Shown here: in pieces, positions 1 through 7,861 of the stretch
Numbering within the stretch: position 1 is the stretch's first letter
Layout: each line of letters starts with the position of its first letter
IMG/VR virus record: IMGVR_UViG_3300022845_000015
Coordinates: 1-27,328 of that record
Length of the DNA: 27,328 nt
DNA from: a virus
Strand: one strand, 5' to 3'
The notes under the pieces: generated by a model
Database searches by the model: none
Told to the model about the DNA's origin: nothing
The model's input: only the letters and a program-made list of their open reading frames with translations
Program-made: the position numbers and the translations under genes

Positions 1-127
1 AAGCTTCATCTGGGCAGGCACCTTCGGCCCACTCATTACAAGTCAAACACATATATGCATCATACTTTTCGTCCAGGACGAGAACAGTTTCGCATGTCTG
101 ACACTTATTTTTCCTAGATACAGTCAT
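1..127 (-). CDS. Small zinc-ribbon protein, partial (cut by left edge)
   Basis: Reading the minus strand from ATG at 127 gives at least 42 codons, open to the window edge. Two CxxC pairs (C9/C12 and C27/C30), with a further Cys at 38, make a zinc-ribbon-like arrangement. The start has no good Shine-Dalgarno. The gene is the next minus-strand gene after the lipoprotein gene at 165-458. The product is seen only as a putative metal-binding small protein and no function can be given. Because the C-terminus is missing, total length and any extra domain are unknown. Confidence 0.55.
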   Translation of the reverse strand, partial: MTVSRKNKCQTCETVLVLDEKYDAYMCLTCNEWAEGACPDEA

Positions 128-164
128 TAGTCAAGTATACTACTATGTATTCCCTAAATGTTTT

Positions 165-458
165 TTAATTGGCTCCTGCGGTAATGATGGCCCCTGTTAA
201 GAACATAACAACTCCAGCAGTAACAACACTAATAATCAAGGGTTCTCTGCGGGCCGATGTCGTTGTCTCTCGTGAGGGTTCCTCTGGAGTACTTCGTTCA
301 GCAGCCGACTCCGATTCCTCGGTCGCATACACCCGTTCAGCCATTTCCGATGTCTGCGGCTCTACAGTAGTACGAGCTGTGTCTGCACTAGAAATGCACC
401 CGCTCATCATCAACCCCAATACCAAAGTAAAGGAAACTAGCTTGTTTTTATGGTTCAC
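165..458 (-). CDS. Small lipoprotein with C-terminal membrane segment
   Basis: This 97-residue protein starts at GTG 458, which is preceded on the minus strand by AGAAGG six bases away. Residues 1-21 form a lipoprotein signal: a basic N-terminus, a hydrophobic stretch and the lipobox LMMSGC with Cys21 as the lipid-modified residue. A Thr/Ser/Glu-rich, low-complexity middle follows, then a hydrophobic C-terminal helix at roughly residues 72-96. A lipobox plus a second membrane anchor is unusual. It suggests a phage envelope protein, possibly for superinfection exclusion or as an outer-membrane spanin-like factor, but that role is inference. A plus-strand ORF over the same bases lacks these signals and is a shadow. 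Confidence 0.7.
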   Translation of the reverse strand: MNHKNKLVSFTLVLGLMMSGCISSADTARTTVEPQTSEMAERVYATEESESAAERSTPEEPSRETTTSARREPLIISVVTAGVVMFLTGAIITAGAN

Positions 459-516
459 ACAACACCTTCTCTAAACTAGAGCACACTTCAATGACAATTT
501 AAACACGTATACTAAA

Positions 517-1368
517 TCAGGTCTTAGTAGCTTCTTTGTTCACAAGCCCGAGTTTTTTGAGTTCTTTAGGGCTCAGCTTTACCTTGTCGTAGCAGTGGAC
601 CTTTTTGCCGTATACTTTGTAGCATAGGCGCATTTTTCTCTCGGTTCTTTCGGCCAGGCGACCCCAACACCAACTGCCCATTCCGACAAAAATATCGTCG
701 AAATCAGGTCGGTCAATGACCTCAAACTTATATGTATAGTAATTGTACCCTTCAAATTCAACAGTCCTGGGTTGTTTTTTAGGAATGCGACGAAAAAGCC
801 CCTCGTGCCAAACGCCTTCTACTTTGATATAAATCTTACCACTGGCCTTGTGTATTGTGTTCTGTACCTTGTTCTTTACACGCTTCAAAAGCGGTGCTCG
901 GCAAAGGAGACCTTCCTTGTCAACGTAAAAGGTATTATCTTGACCACGGTCTACAATATAATGGCGGATACCGCTGTATCCGTAAGCAGAATCATAAGGC
1001 CTGCCGTCCTCGAAGGCGGGTTTAGTTTCAACATATCCCCAGAGGTGTTCGTAAATATGACCACTCACCGCACTATTATTAGGGCAAACTTTGGCAATCT
1101 CTGAATAAACATCGTCCCATTTACGACCCACCGAGCTTCTAAGGAAGCGGACGAGCGGACCCAAGTGTTCACCAAAAACTTTGGTGCCACGATGCCAACC
1201 ACCACGGGCTCGCATTGATTCTTTTTTAGGGAAATTCCACTCGCCGTAGTCCCCACGTCGGTTTTTCTGGGCCTTCTTTTTGTAGCCAGGCAGCTTGTTG
1301 AGTGCCTTGGCTCCCCTACGGAGCCGACGTGGCTCCTCGCACAGGACTTTTTTGAAATCGTCTCTCAT
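517..1368 (-). CDS. Conserved orphan protein, about 283 aa, function unknown
   Basis: The chosen start is ATG 1368 (MRDDFKKVLCEE). GGAG lies eight bases upstream, whereas a TTG 15 bases further out would place the Shine-Dalgarno inside the gene. The protein is basic and rich in Trp and Tyr. Its N-terminal block contains VLCEEPRR, then a KKESM segment and a WDDVYSEI motif near residue 90. I recall similar N-terminal blocks in uncharacterised proteins of assorted bacteria and phages, but no function is known to me. There is no signal peptide or membrane helix. Neighbours are a lipoprotein gene downstream and a tRNA gene upstream on the same strand. It is clearly coding: a long open frame with good codon character. 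Confidence 0.8.
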   Translation of the reverse strand: MRDDFKKVLCEEPRRLRRGAKALNKLPGYKKKAQKNRRGDYGEWNFPKKESMRARGGWHRGTKVFGEHLGPLVRFLRSSVGRKWDDVYSEIAKVCPNNSAVSGHIYEHLWGYVETKPAFEDGRPYDSAYGYSGIRHYIVDRGQDNTFYVDKEGLLCRAPLLKRVKNKVQNTIHKASGKIYIKVEGVWHEGLFRRIPKKQPRTVEFEGYNYYTYKFEVIDRPDFDDIFVGMGSWCWGRLAERTERKMRLCYKVYGKKVHCYDKVKLSPKELKKLGLVNKEATKT

Positions 1369-1545
1369 CGTTGCATTCTCCAATCAAATTGCATATGTCG
1401 GATACGCCGCTGTTGTGGCGTACTGAATTGATATGTTTAAGAAATGATTGTAGTTGTGTCATAGTACGTTTCGAGCAAAAGGCAGTTGTTGCTGCCAAAG
1501 TTGTTGTTTGATTGACCTAGAAACCATCTTGTTTCTGTTGCCAAA

Positions 1546-1635
1546 AGGAGGGCAGAGGAGTTGAACCCCACTCGCCATCTCTGACGAGCCCTCTGCTTTC
1601 GAGGCAGTGACAGCACCCATGCCGCATTACCCTCC
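1546..1635 (-). tRNA. tRNA-Ser (anticodon CGA), no encoded CCA
   Basis: On the minus strand, acceptor GGAGGGT (from 1635) pairs with GCCCTCC ending at 1547. The anticodon arm is CTGC-CTCGAAA-GCAG, with U33 and anticodon CGA, which reads serine codon UCG. A long variable arm (CTCGTC pairing with GGCGAG around a six-base loop) is typical of class II serine tRNAs. The T loop is TTCAACT. The T stem has one T-T mismatch and the D arm (CGGC-ATGGGT-GCTG) sits two bases further in than usual. The bases after the acceptor read TTTGG, so CCA is not encoded and must be added. A tRNA nucleotidyltransferase family gene lies upstream on the same strand. Confidence 0.78.
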
Positions 1636-1651
1636 GAGTTTTCTAACTAGG

Positions 1652-1870
1652 TTACCGTCGTCCAAAAGTCCAAACCCAGGCGACTATGTGATTTAGTATA
1701 TCAGGGTCGAGGCCATGTCGTGAACAAACTTTTTGAATTTCTGGATGATTCCTCCAAGTCGTTGGGTCGAAGCCTTCACGGTGAGCAATCCTCGCTGAAT
1801 ACATCAGCTTCTTTCTAGCACCGATTTTTTCGCCTATACCTGACTCATCCGTTTCGTTGTTTTCAAACAT
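1652..1870 (-). CDS. Small hypothetical protein (72 aa)
   Basis: This protein of 72 residues starts at ATG 1870, which overlaps the stop of the upstream tRNA nucleotidyltransferase family gene in a TAATG junction. AAAGG lies eight bases before the start, so translation is probably coupled. The sequence is mixed-charge and helical, with segments such as HREGFDPTTW and a Trp-rich tail. There is no membrane segment or metal-binding motif. It is not recognised. The junction and ribosome site make it a convincing gene although no function can be assigned. Confidence 0.75.
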   Translation of the reverse strand: MFENNETDESGIGEKIGARKKLMYSARIAHREGFDPTTWRNHPEIQKVCSRHGLDPDILNHIVAWVWTFGRR

Positions 1871-3414
1871 TAGATAAGCCTTTTGAACAGATCCATCTCT
1901 CTGCGTTCAATTTCCTGTCCAAGCTCACGACCCTTGAAGCCCTGTGCCAACAGTTCTTGCCCGTCCACCGTAGGTGTGTACTGGTTGAATGCCTTTACAA
2001 GCTGCATTTTAGGGTGGTTACTCAGCCTAGCGAACTCTTCGAGATCCTGGTCTGTCAATCTGGTTGATTTCCACAGCTTCTTCATTTGATATGCGTTTTC
2101 TGGTGTCAAACCCTGGAACATCGTTAAAAACATAATTTGACGAGTTTCAACGACACTGTATTTCAACTTGTTCATCTTTTTGCCCAGGCTCTTGGGAGGA
2201 TTCTCACGGAGAAGTAAAGAAAGCAGCACTGGAATGTTTTTTGTCTCTTGATACCACGTGTTGATTTTCAATCCTGGAAGGATTTGTCCCCAGAGATCAA
2301 AACTGTCGTAAAGCCTCATCAGGGCTGGAACTGACCTGGCAGTCTTGATTGACTTGAGGAACTCGTCACGAACCCTCTCAGGTGAGACACCTCTTAGTGT
2401 GTTGTCGTTGCGGATAGCTTCTTCAGTATTGTCATCAAGCCCTGCACCCATTCGTGCTGAGAACCTAATTGCACGTAGGATACGAAGCGGGTCCTCATCA
2501 AATCTTTCTTTGGCGTCGCCAACCGCTCGGATGCGCCCAGCCTCCAAATCTTTGATGCCGCCGACATAATCGATGATCTCTTGCTCAGCAATGTCAAAGA
2601 AGAGTGCATTGATTGTAAGGTCTCGTCTCTTTACGTCGTTCTCAATTGTAGTAAATTCAACTGCATCAGGCCGACGTCCACTTCCAATATCATTTCGATA
2701 GGTAGCTACTTCGTATTCATTCCCTTCGGGAGTGATTACGTTAATAACACCAAAGGATTTGCCGATTTCCAGTGTCTTGAACTGTGGGTGCCCTGCCAAC
2801 ATAGACAACACCTCGTCGGGCTGTGCGTTTGTTGCAACGTCGTAGTCCTTTGGTTCCTTACCCAATAGAGCATCACGAACCGCTCCACCCACAACAACTA
2901 GCTGAAAGCTGTTTAGGGTGAAGATATCTGCCAAGGTTAGTAGATCCCTAGGCAGGTCCATGTTGAAAGGCTTTCTAACTGCTTCACTTAGCACTTTACG
3001 CTTCTTTTCAGTAGTTGATTCCTGGAAGACTTTTTTGAGCAAAGCATCAATCGTAGATTGATACCATCGCTTAGCTTTGCCAGCAAACTCTCTGGAGTCC
3101 TCTGAATCCTTACCTTCCTCACGTGCGAGGTAGTCGATAAAAAGGCGGACACCATGTGTATCTCCTGAAGATCTCGGGTCAAGGTTTGGATCCGAATTCA
3201 ACAGACGATGTATGGTAACAAGTTTATCAGATGGTTTATACTTGTTTTTCGTAGCTTGGATGACAAACTCAGCATGCTGCATAAGGTCATTATACAGCTC
3301 TGGGTCTTTGCTTTTTATAGAAGCAACATAGTCAGCAGAAATGTCAGCTCGGTCCTCTTTGAGGACTTCGTCAACAATTCGCTCAATCAATATTGTAAGT
3401 TTTGGATTATTCAT
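1870..3414 (-). CDS. tRNA nucleotidyltransferase / poly(A) polymerase family, long N-terminal extension
   Basis: Class II nucleotidyltransferase, a family that adds CCA or A tails to RNA 3' ends. Counting from a TTG six bases upstream (3420), residues 178-183 are GGAVRD, followed by the metal-binding DYD at 192-194. An EVATYR strand near 237-242 and the RRDLTINAL block at 265-273 follow, then FDEDPLRILRAIRF. Together these make a complete head and neck. The first 170 or so residues precede the usual start of the family and are not recognised; the segment begins with an amphipathic helix (LTILIERIVDEVLKED). ATG 3414 and TTG 3420 are both possible starts and neither has ideal Shine-Dalgarno spacing (AAGGG is 13-19 bases away). 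A nearby tRNA lacking CCA suggests a CCA-adding role. Poly(A) activity cannot be excluded from sequence. Confidence 0.9.
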   Translation of the reverse strand: MNNPKLTILIERIVDEVLKEDRADISADYVASIKSKDPELYNDLMQHAEFVIQATKNKYKPSDKLVTIHRLLNSDPNLDPRSSGDTHGVRLFIDYLAREEGKDSEDSREFAGKAKRWYQSTIDALLKKVFQESTTEKKRKVLSEAVRKPFNMDLPRDLLTLADIFTLNSFQLVVVGGAVRDALLGKEPKDYDVATNAQPDEVLSMLAGHPQFKTLEIGKSFGVINVITPEGNEYEVATYRNDIGSGRRPDAVEFTTIENDVKRRDLTINALFFDIAEQEIIDYVGGIKDLEAGRIRAVGDAKERFDEDPLRILRAIRFSARMGAGLDDNTEEAIRNDNTLRGVSPERVRDEFLKSIKTARSVPALMRLYDSFDLWGQILPGLKINTWYQETKNIPVLLSLLLRENPPKSLGKKMNKLKYSVVETRQIMFLTMFQGLTPENAYQMKKLWKSTRLTDQDLEEFARLSNHPKMQLVKAFNQYTPTVDGQELLAQGFKGRELGQEIERREMDLFKRLI

Positions 3415-3449
3415 GGACAACCGTAAATATCACCCTTAGAATCAACAAT

Positions 3450-3761
3450 ATGAATGATTGGATAGAAAGCGGCTCAAGCCGCAAAATGAAGTTGGTAGCG
3501 GACGGTCAAATTGTTGTGGTAGCTCCTAAGGATCTTAGCGGGATTATACCACTCTTTTGCTCCTGTTGTGAACACCCTATGCGAACTTCAGACGATGGCC
3601 TAGCATATAGAACAAATGGTGTTTGCCATAAATGTAAAGAAAGATGGACAGGCTCACCAGGAGTTTCCTGGCCTGAAGGTCCCAATAAATCCTCGGAAGA
3701 ATGGGCTCAATATATAGCACTTCGTTCCTTGCTTGAGAGGCCAAGCCTAACCTTCAAATAA
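3450..3761 (+). CDS. Zinc-ribbon protein upstream of terminase (103 aa)
   Basis: First gene of the plus-strand block. ATG 3450 is preferred to an in-frame ATG at 3402, which would run into the divergent gene's start. Two cysteine pairs, CSCC at 37-40 and CHKC at 59-62, are about 20 residues apart and form a treble-clef or zinc-ribbon site. A Pro/Trp-rich tail follows. Similar small zinc-ribbon proteins occur in terminase neighbourhoods of marine and other myoviruses as far as I recall; their role is unknown. No clear Shine-Dalgarno precedes the start. The divergent gap of about 35 bases leaves little room for promoters. Confidence 0.72.
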   Translation: MNDWIESGSSRKMKLVADGQIVVVAPKDLSGIIPLFCSCCEHPMRTSDDGLAYRTNGVCHKCKERWTGSPGVSWPEGPNKSSEEWAQYIALRSLLERPSLTFK

Positions 3762-3813
3762 GTGATTTTGGTGCAGGCTTGCTACTTAACTGTAGTTTTT
3801 AGGAAAAGGCGCT

Positions 3814-4212
3814 ATGGAAACTGATTACAATAAACTCCTCCGAATTTCACAGGTACTAAACGGTTCGTTTGGTTCTGATGGCCCTGGTCACCAACATGTC
3901 GCTGGTATGAATGTCCGACTTGACCCAATCGACAGTGGGCTAATCAGGGCTCGATGCATCATGACAGTCACCTATCGTTCTGACCAAATGATGCGTGAAC
4001 TTCAGAGAGTTCATCGTAATGAAGCTCTAGCCATGATCAGAGGAGCTATTGAACGTGCTTCTGCGGACTATGAAGCTCGTTTTGATGAGAAACTGAAACT
4101 TGAAATGGATGACGGCACGTTTGAGGAGTCAACCGAGTTCATTCACATTTCACAATATTCAGCTCTCAGTAGAGCATTTTATAGGGTTAATGCGCTTGTC
4201 CGTGTGAAGTAA
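3814..4212 (+). CDS. Conserved small phage protein next to terL (132 aa)
   Basis: ATG 3814 follows a good ribosome site (AGGAAAAGG). The 132-residue product mixes beta segments (residues 30-55) with a long charged helix (roughly 58-100) and no recognisable motif. It ends six bases before terL, so the two are probably co-transcribed and the protein may act in packaging or head assembly. That role is inferred from position only; it is not a recognised small terminase. Confidence 0.8.
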   Translation: METDYNKLLRISQVLNGSFGSDGPGHQHVAGMNVRLDPIDSGLIRARCIMTVTYRSDQMMRELQRVHRNEALAMIRGAIERASADYEARFDEKLKLEMDDGTFEESTEFIHISQYSALSRAFYRVNALVRVK

Positions 4213-4218
4213 GTTAAA

Positions 4219-5919
4219 ATGGCCCGCATAAAAAAATCCAGGAAAAGCAAAGCACCTCCCAAAAAAATACAAATGGAAGAGGTGCTTAAATGCGGCACCG
4301 ACGCTCGCTACTTTATCAACAACTACGTAAAAATCTCCCATCCAATGAAGGGGGTGATTAAGTTTGACACCTTCCCGTTCCAGGACGAGTGTTTGGAGAT
4401 TTTTCAGCAAAACAGATTCGCCATCGTCAACAAGTCACGTCAGTTGGGTCTTTCTACAGTCTCTGCTGCGTACTGCCTGTGGATGGGTATATTCCGTAAG
4501 CAAAAGTTCCTCGGTGTCATCGCTACTAAGCTAAAAACCGCACAGCTCTTCATTCGAAAAGTAAGAGACATGTATATGTCCTTGCCCGATTGGCTTGTCA
4601 TGCCAGCAGTTACTGGAGATTCCAAGTCACACCTTGAGTTCTCCAATGGATCCCGTATCGAGGCTTCTGCAACCTCTCAGGATGCTTTCCGTGGTGCAGC
4701 ACTTTCTCTTTTGGTAGTCGATGAGGCCGCTCACGTTGAAGGAATTGAAGACCTGTGGCTTGCCCTTTGGCCTACTTTGTCCACTGGTGGTTCTGCCATC
4801 CTAATCTCTACACCTTCAGGTGTTGGTTCCTTTTTCCATAAAATGTGGAAATCCGCACAAGAAGGCGGAAATGACTTTGTGCCAATCGAACTTCCATGGA
4901 CAGTTCACCCAGAACGTGATCAGGAATGGTACGAAAAGGAACGACGTCAGTTAATCGAAGCTAAGGGTGAACGAGGAGTTGCACAAGAGCTTTTGTGTTC
5001 GTTTGCTGCATCTGGTGACACATTCCTGAATGTTGACGTGATGGACATGATTCATCAGGTTATCAAGAAGCCAATAGCCTTTTGGGGGCCTGACTGGACA
5101 ATACGAAAAGATATGTGGATCTGGGAGCATCCTAAACCCGAACACAAATACGTCATTTCCGCAGACGTAGCCCGAGGAGACGGTGCCGACTTCTCTGCTT
5201 TCCACGTAATTGACACAGTGGCCGATGAGGTTGTAGCCGAGTACAAAGGTAAAATGCCTCCCGATAAGTTTGGTGAAATGTTGGTCACGGCCGGCTTGAG
5301 ATACAATATGGCAATGGTTTGCCCAGAGCGCAACTCAGTAGGACTTCCTGCATGCTTGAAGTTAAAAGAGATGAATTATCCTAACCTTTTTTACCCAAAG
5401 CTTCAAAAAAACATCTACATGGCTTACTCAACCATAGAGTTGGCTAATGAGATCCCTGGTTTTGAGACCACTGAAAAAAGCAAACAAGAGATTCTAGCTC
5501 GATTAGAAGATGTCCTTAGGAACAAGCGGCTCAGCATCTACTCAGAGAGGTTCCATGCAGAACTTCAAACATTCGTCTGGAAGAAGAATAACAAATTATC
5601 GGCTCAGAAGGGCTACAATGATGACCTTGTTATGTCACTCGCCATTGGTAATTCTCTGTTCGAAGCAGGCGGGGCCTCAGCCTACAGCTCTGACGAAATC
5701 GCTAAAGCAATGATCGCTGGCATGTCTGTAAACACTCAAGTGTTCAATGCGGTAGATGCCCCAGATTCAGCAAACCAACATGCTGCTCCACCCATTATGA
5801 CAGATGGTAGCCTTACCGACTTCCTAGACCGAAATAGAGCCATGAACTCTAAGGCAGCAAGCGGTACACATAACTACAACGATAGTTTTTGGAAGCAGTT
5901 TAAATGGGTGTGGGACTAG
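4219..5919 (+). CDS. terL: Terminase large subunit (ATPase and nuclease)
   Basis: The motor that pumps phage DNA into the prohead and cuts it. The ATPase half shows the variant Walker A SRQLGLST at residues 73-80, Walker B LLVVDEAA with D168 and E169, and the coupling motif STPSG at 197-201. The RNase H-like nuclease half shows YVISADVARGD with D316, a conserved Glu in PERNSVG near 370, and GYNDDLVMSLA with D468/D469. These are the three acidic sites expected in T4 gp17-type terminases. At 566 residues it is a normal length for the family. No partner TerS is evident by sequence in this window. Confidence 0.95.
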   Translation: MARIKKSRKSKAPPKKIQMEEVLKCGTDARYFINNYVKISHPMKGVIKFDTFPFQDECLEIFQQNRFAIVNKSRQLGLSTVSAAYCLWMGIFRKQKFLGVIATKLKTAQLFIRKVRDMYMSLPDWLVMPAVTGDSKSHLEFSNGSRIEASATSQDAFRGAALSLLVVDEAAHVEGIEDLWLALWPTLSTGGSAILISTPSGVGSFFHKMWKSAQEGGNDFVPIELPWTVHPERDQEWYEKERRQLIEAKGERGVAQELLCSFAASGDTFLNVDVMDMIHQVIKKPIAFWGPDWTIRKDMWIWEHPKPEHKYVISADVARGDGADFSAFHVIDTVADEVVAEYKGKMPPDKFGEMLVTAGLRYNMAMVCPERNSVGLPACLKLKEMNYPNLFYPKLQKNIYMAYSTIELANEIPGFETTEKSKQEILARLEDVLRNKRLSIYSERFHAELQTFVWKKNNKLSAQKGYNDDLVMSLAIGNSLFEAGGASAYSSDEIAKAMIAGMSVNTQVFNAVDAPDSANQHAAPPIMTDGSLTDFLDRNRAMNSKAASGTHNYNDSFWKQFKWVWD

Positions 5920-6056
5920 GCAAATGTTACCTTTGTTATTTTAACTCTATACCCAGAATTGGCCAGTCTCATTCAACTATCAGAAGGAATTTGCTGACCA
6001 AGCAGGAACAATTCAAACATGCAGGTTGTTAATTTTAGTTCAACATATTTAGTTGC

Positions 6057-7061
6057 ATGACCAACTATTTCTTCTCTGCCTCTCTGTCACCAGCGACAGG
6101 TAATGACGCTGTCTGGATTCTGAAGGATACACTTGTTCAAGCAGGTTGGGTTGTTGTCTCTTCATCAGATGCGACAACTTTCTCTTCGGGTGATGTCCTT
6201 ACGGCTTCGTCCGATCTGGCAAATAGTAATGCTTGGTTTGTTGTTAAACAGCCTTTGGGTGCAACAGGTTCGCACGGAGGCGTCCGCCGTGAATATGCTT
6301 TTCAGAGAGGCACCAACTCATTGAGTTGGCGTGCCAAATATTCCTACAGCGCAAGTTTTACAGGAAGTGCTAATGCAACTACGTTACCAGATGCTTTGGA
6401 TCAAGTCAGACTTATCGGGACAGAACTTCCAAACTTTTCTTTTGAAACTTTCTATTTTGACACTGATGGATCATATACGCTCCACGTTGCGGCTGACCAA
6501 GATCCCCCTTACTCGTGGTATTTTGTACAAGTTGAACCAGGCGGCGCCAACATTGATGTGTGTTGGATATCTGATGGAATGGTTAGCGGCACTTTTGATC
6601 CAGGAGATGTTGACCCCTATGTAAATTATTGTGCTGATGGAAGTAGTGTATTAGATGGATTAACTGCGTCGAACACGGTCACCCACGCCATCACTTCCTC
6701 AATTATTTTAACTCCAGCAGCTTGGTTCGCAAAAAATACACCAAGTGAAGTTTATGGAGGAGTCGCAGCAATGGCGTATGGATTCTTTTTAGCTTCGCAA
6801 CAGGAATTTGCAGATGATAAAGGAAGAACAAACCATATAACTGGAAACGACGATCTTCTCCCAGTATTCTGGTTCAGGCCTGCTACTGCGAACCCTAGTG
6901 GCCCTGGCGGATACAAGGGCGCAAGTTCATTGTTAAAATCACCAGCTGGACCAGTTCGCTCTAATGGTTCCACCTATTCTATCGCTACATCATCGTCTAA
7001 AGATTTCATTCGACTTGGTGATTTTGCTTTTCCCTGGGATGGTACAAACCCTCTAGTATAA
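6057..7061 (+). CDS. Probable virion structural protein (334 aa)
   Basis: Large Ser/Thr/Gly/aromatic-rich beta protein with no charged helices, signal peptide or membrane helix. It begins with a WILKDTLVQAGWVVVSSSD segment, followed by a WFVVKQP strand and a WRAKYSYSASF strand. Proteins with this opening are common among phage tail, baseplate or fibre-associated proteins as far as I recall. It lies between terL and a small beta-rich partner. The 137-base gap upstream carries no gene. No Shine-Dalgarno is clear before ATG 6057. Structural assignment is likely but the exact virion location is not known. Confidence 0.75.
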   Translation: MTNYFFSASLSPATGNDAVWILKDTLVQAGWVVVSSSDATTFSSGDVLTASSDLANSNAWFVVKQPLGATGSHGGVRREYAFQRGTNSLSWRAKYSYSASFTGSANATTLPDALDQVRLIGTELPNFSFETFYFDTDGSYTLHVAADQDPPYSWYFVQVEPGGANIDVCWISDGMVSGTFDPGDVDPYVNYCADGSSVLDGLTASNTVTHAITSSIILTPAAWFAKNTPSEVYGGVAAMAYGFFLASQQEFADDKGRTNHITGNDDLLPVFWFRPATANPSGPGGYKGASSLLKSPAGPVRSNGSTYSIATSSSKDFIRLGDFAFPWDGTNPLV

Positions 7062-7068
7062 GGTTCAA

Positions 7069-7329
7069 ATGCCAAACTACGCAGCAAGCATTCCCCATAG
7101 TGGGACTATTACTTCATCCCAAATAATAGGTTATGACTCATTACGAGGTCGAACTGGTTATAATGGAACTAATTTCATTCAACTAACGAGTTCAAACATA
7201 ATCCAGGTGATAGAAGGTGGTTCCCCAACTGTGTTGGTGTTCCGTGGAGTCTCTGGAGGTGTCTACGTGTTTAGTGAAGGTAGTCCGCCATCTGGTGCTA
7301 CTCAGGTTACCATTATCGGGACCAAGTAA
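7069..7329 (+). CDS. Small beta-rich protein, possibly structural (86 aa)
   Basis: ATG 7069 lies seven bases after the preceding stop. The 86 residues are rich in Ser, Thr, Gly and Ile with alternating hydrophobics (TVLVFRGVSGGVYVF), suggesting a small beta sandwich or a fibre or decoration subunit. It is probably co-expressed with the larger structural gene upstream. It precedes the palindrome-rich gap starting at 7330. No named family is recognised. Confidence 0.65.
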   Translation: MPNYAASIPHSGTITSSQIIGYDSLRGRTGYNGTNFIQLTSSNIIQVIEGGSPTVLVFRGVSGGVYVFSEGSPPSGATQVTIIGTK

Positions 7330-7353
7330 GTCTGAAACTTTCTTATTGCTAGC

Positions 7354-7373
7354 TTGATCAGGAAGGTGATCAA
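7354..7373. repeat. Inverted repeat TTGATCA / TGATCAA
   Basis: Perfect seven-base arms at 7354-7360 and 7367-7373, each containing GATC, flank a six-base spacer GGAAGG. The T-run needed for an intrinsic terminator is absent, so a protein-binding or structural role is more likely. Confidence 0.7.
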
Positions 7374-7516
7374 AATTCCCTCATGATCTCCTCCAGTTCC
7401 AAATCGGACTTAAGAAGCTTTAAGTTAGTCAAACTCGAAAAGTGATCTAGTTTCAATTACTTACATAACTCTGAGTTACACAAGTTTCTGATCATAATGT
7501 AAACTCGGATCATCAT

Positions 7517-7526
7517 TGATCGATCA
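7517..7526. repeat. Perfect palindrome TGATCGATCA
   Basis: Ten-base perfect palindrome with two overlapping-phase GATC sites, set within further GATC/ATCGAT copies (7508-7531). It is one of the densest GATC points in the gene-free region. Confidence 0.65.
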
Positions 7527-7679
7527 TCGATTCAACAGATTCAAGTATCTTCGATTCCATCTCAGAAACCTGAATGTATCAAATCAATCTTCGTCAATTA
7601 GAAGATCCTCTATATAGAAGACTAATTTAACACTCAATTACTATCAATTGGGAGAGTCTGAGAGGGTTTTGTAGGTAAT

Positions 7680-7702
7680 TTGGTTTAAACCTAAGGTACC
7701 TT
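7680..7702. repeat. Adjacent palindromes GGTTTAAACC and AAGGTACCTT
   Basis: Two perfect ten-base palindromes lie one base apart (7682-7691 and 7693-7702). The 14-base stretch TTGGTTTAAACCTA (7680-7693) recurs exactly at 15660-15673 in another intergenic gap, suggesting a shared binding site, although a 14-base match alone could be chance in a window this size. Confidence 0.55.
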
Positions 7703-7721
7703 CCATTATACTACAAACAGG

Positions 7722-7774
7722 TGATTACCTCTCTGCGAGACTTCTGAGAAGTTGGGAATTTGTAATGGTAATCA
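7722..7774 (+). ncRNA. Possible branched RNA fold upstream of 7862 gene
   Basis: Outer arms TGATTACC (7722-7729) and GGTAATCA (7767-7774) pair perfectly over eight bases. Between them lie TCTC-TGC-GAGA (7730-7740) and ACTTC-TGA-GAAGT (7740-7752), so the transcript could form a closed stem with inner hairpins. Whether it is transcribed is unknown. A structured leader or DNA-level site are equal alternatives. Confidence 0.35.
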
Positions 7775-7808
7775 TGAGAGACCCAACAAGAAGCTCTGAA
7801 ACAATTCT

Positions 7809-7828
7809 TCAAGTGTACTTACACTTGA
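7809..7828 (+). repeat. Eight-base hairpin with ACTT loop near the 7862 start
   Basis: TCAAGTGT (7809-7816) and ACACTTGA (7821-7828) pair perfectly around a four-base loop. It stands just upstream of the ribosome site for the 7862 gene and has no T-run, so it could be an operator or a leader hairpin. Confidence 0.6.
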
Positions 7829-7861
7829 TCTTAGTGAGTTCCAACAGGTATAGGTGAATAA

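Larger units (their letters stand above)
7330..7861 (+). promoter_or_regulatory. Gene-free region dense in palindromes and GATC sites
   Basis: No credible gene is seen in these 532 bases. By eye there are ten GATC sites, about five times chance for this composition. Many perfect short inverted repeats lie along it: 7354-7373, 7408-7425, 7466-7478, 7517-7526, 7682-7691, 7693-7702, 7722-7774 (enclosing smaller ones) and 7809-7828. The last repeat sits about 33 bases before the next start, whose ribosome site is AGGTGA. Possible roles are a replication origin, a packaging or recombination site, a structured leader RNA, or a multi-operator promoter. No canonical sigma-70 promoter is convincing within it. 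Confidence 0.6.

Noticed and set aside
169-474. Plus-strand ORF of 101 aa opposite the lipoprotein gene.
   Set aside because: The minus-strand frame has a lipobox, membrane helix and a good ribosome site; the plus frame has none and runs against the local gene direction.
1384-1545. Possible second tRNA or small gene between the orphan gene and the tRNA.
   Set aside because: No cloverleaf could be drawn and the only ORF is the out-of-frame reading of the orphan gene's upstream region.
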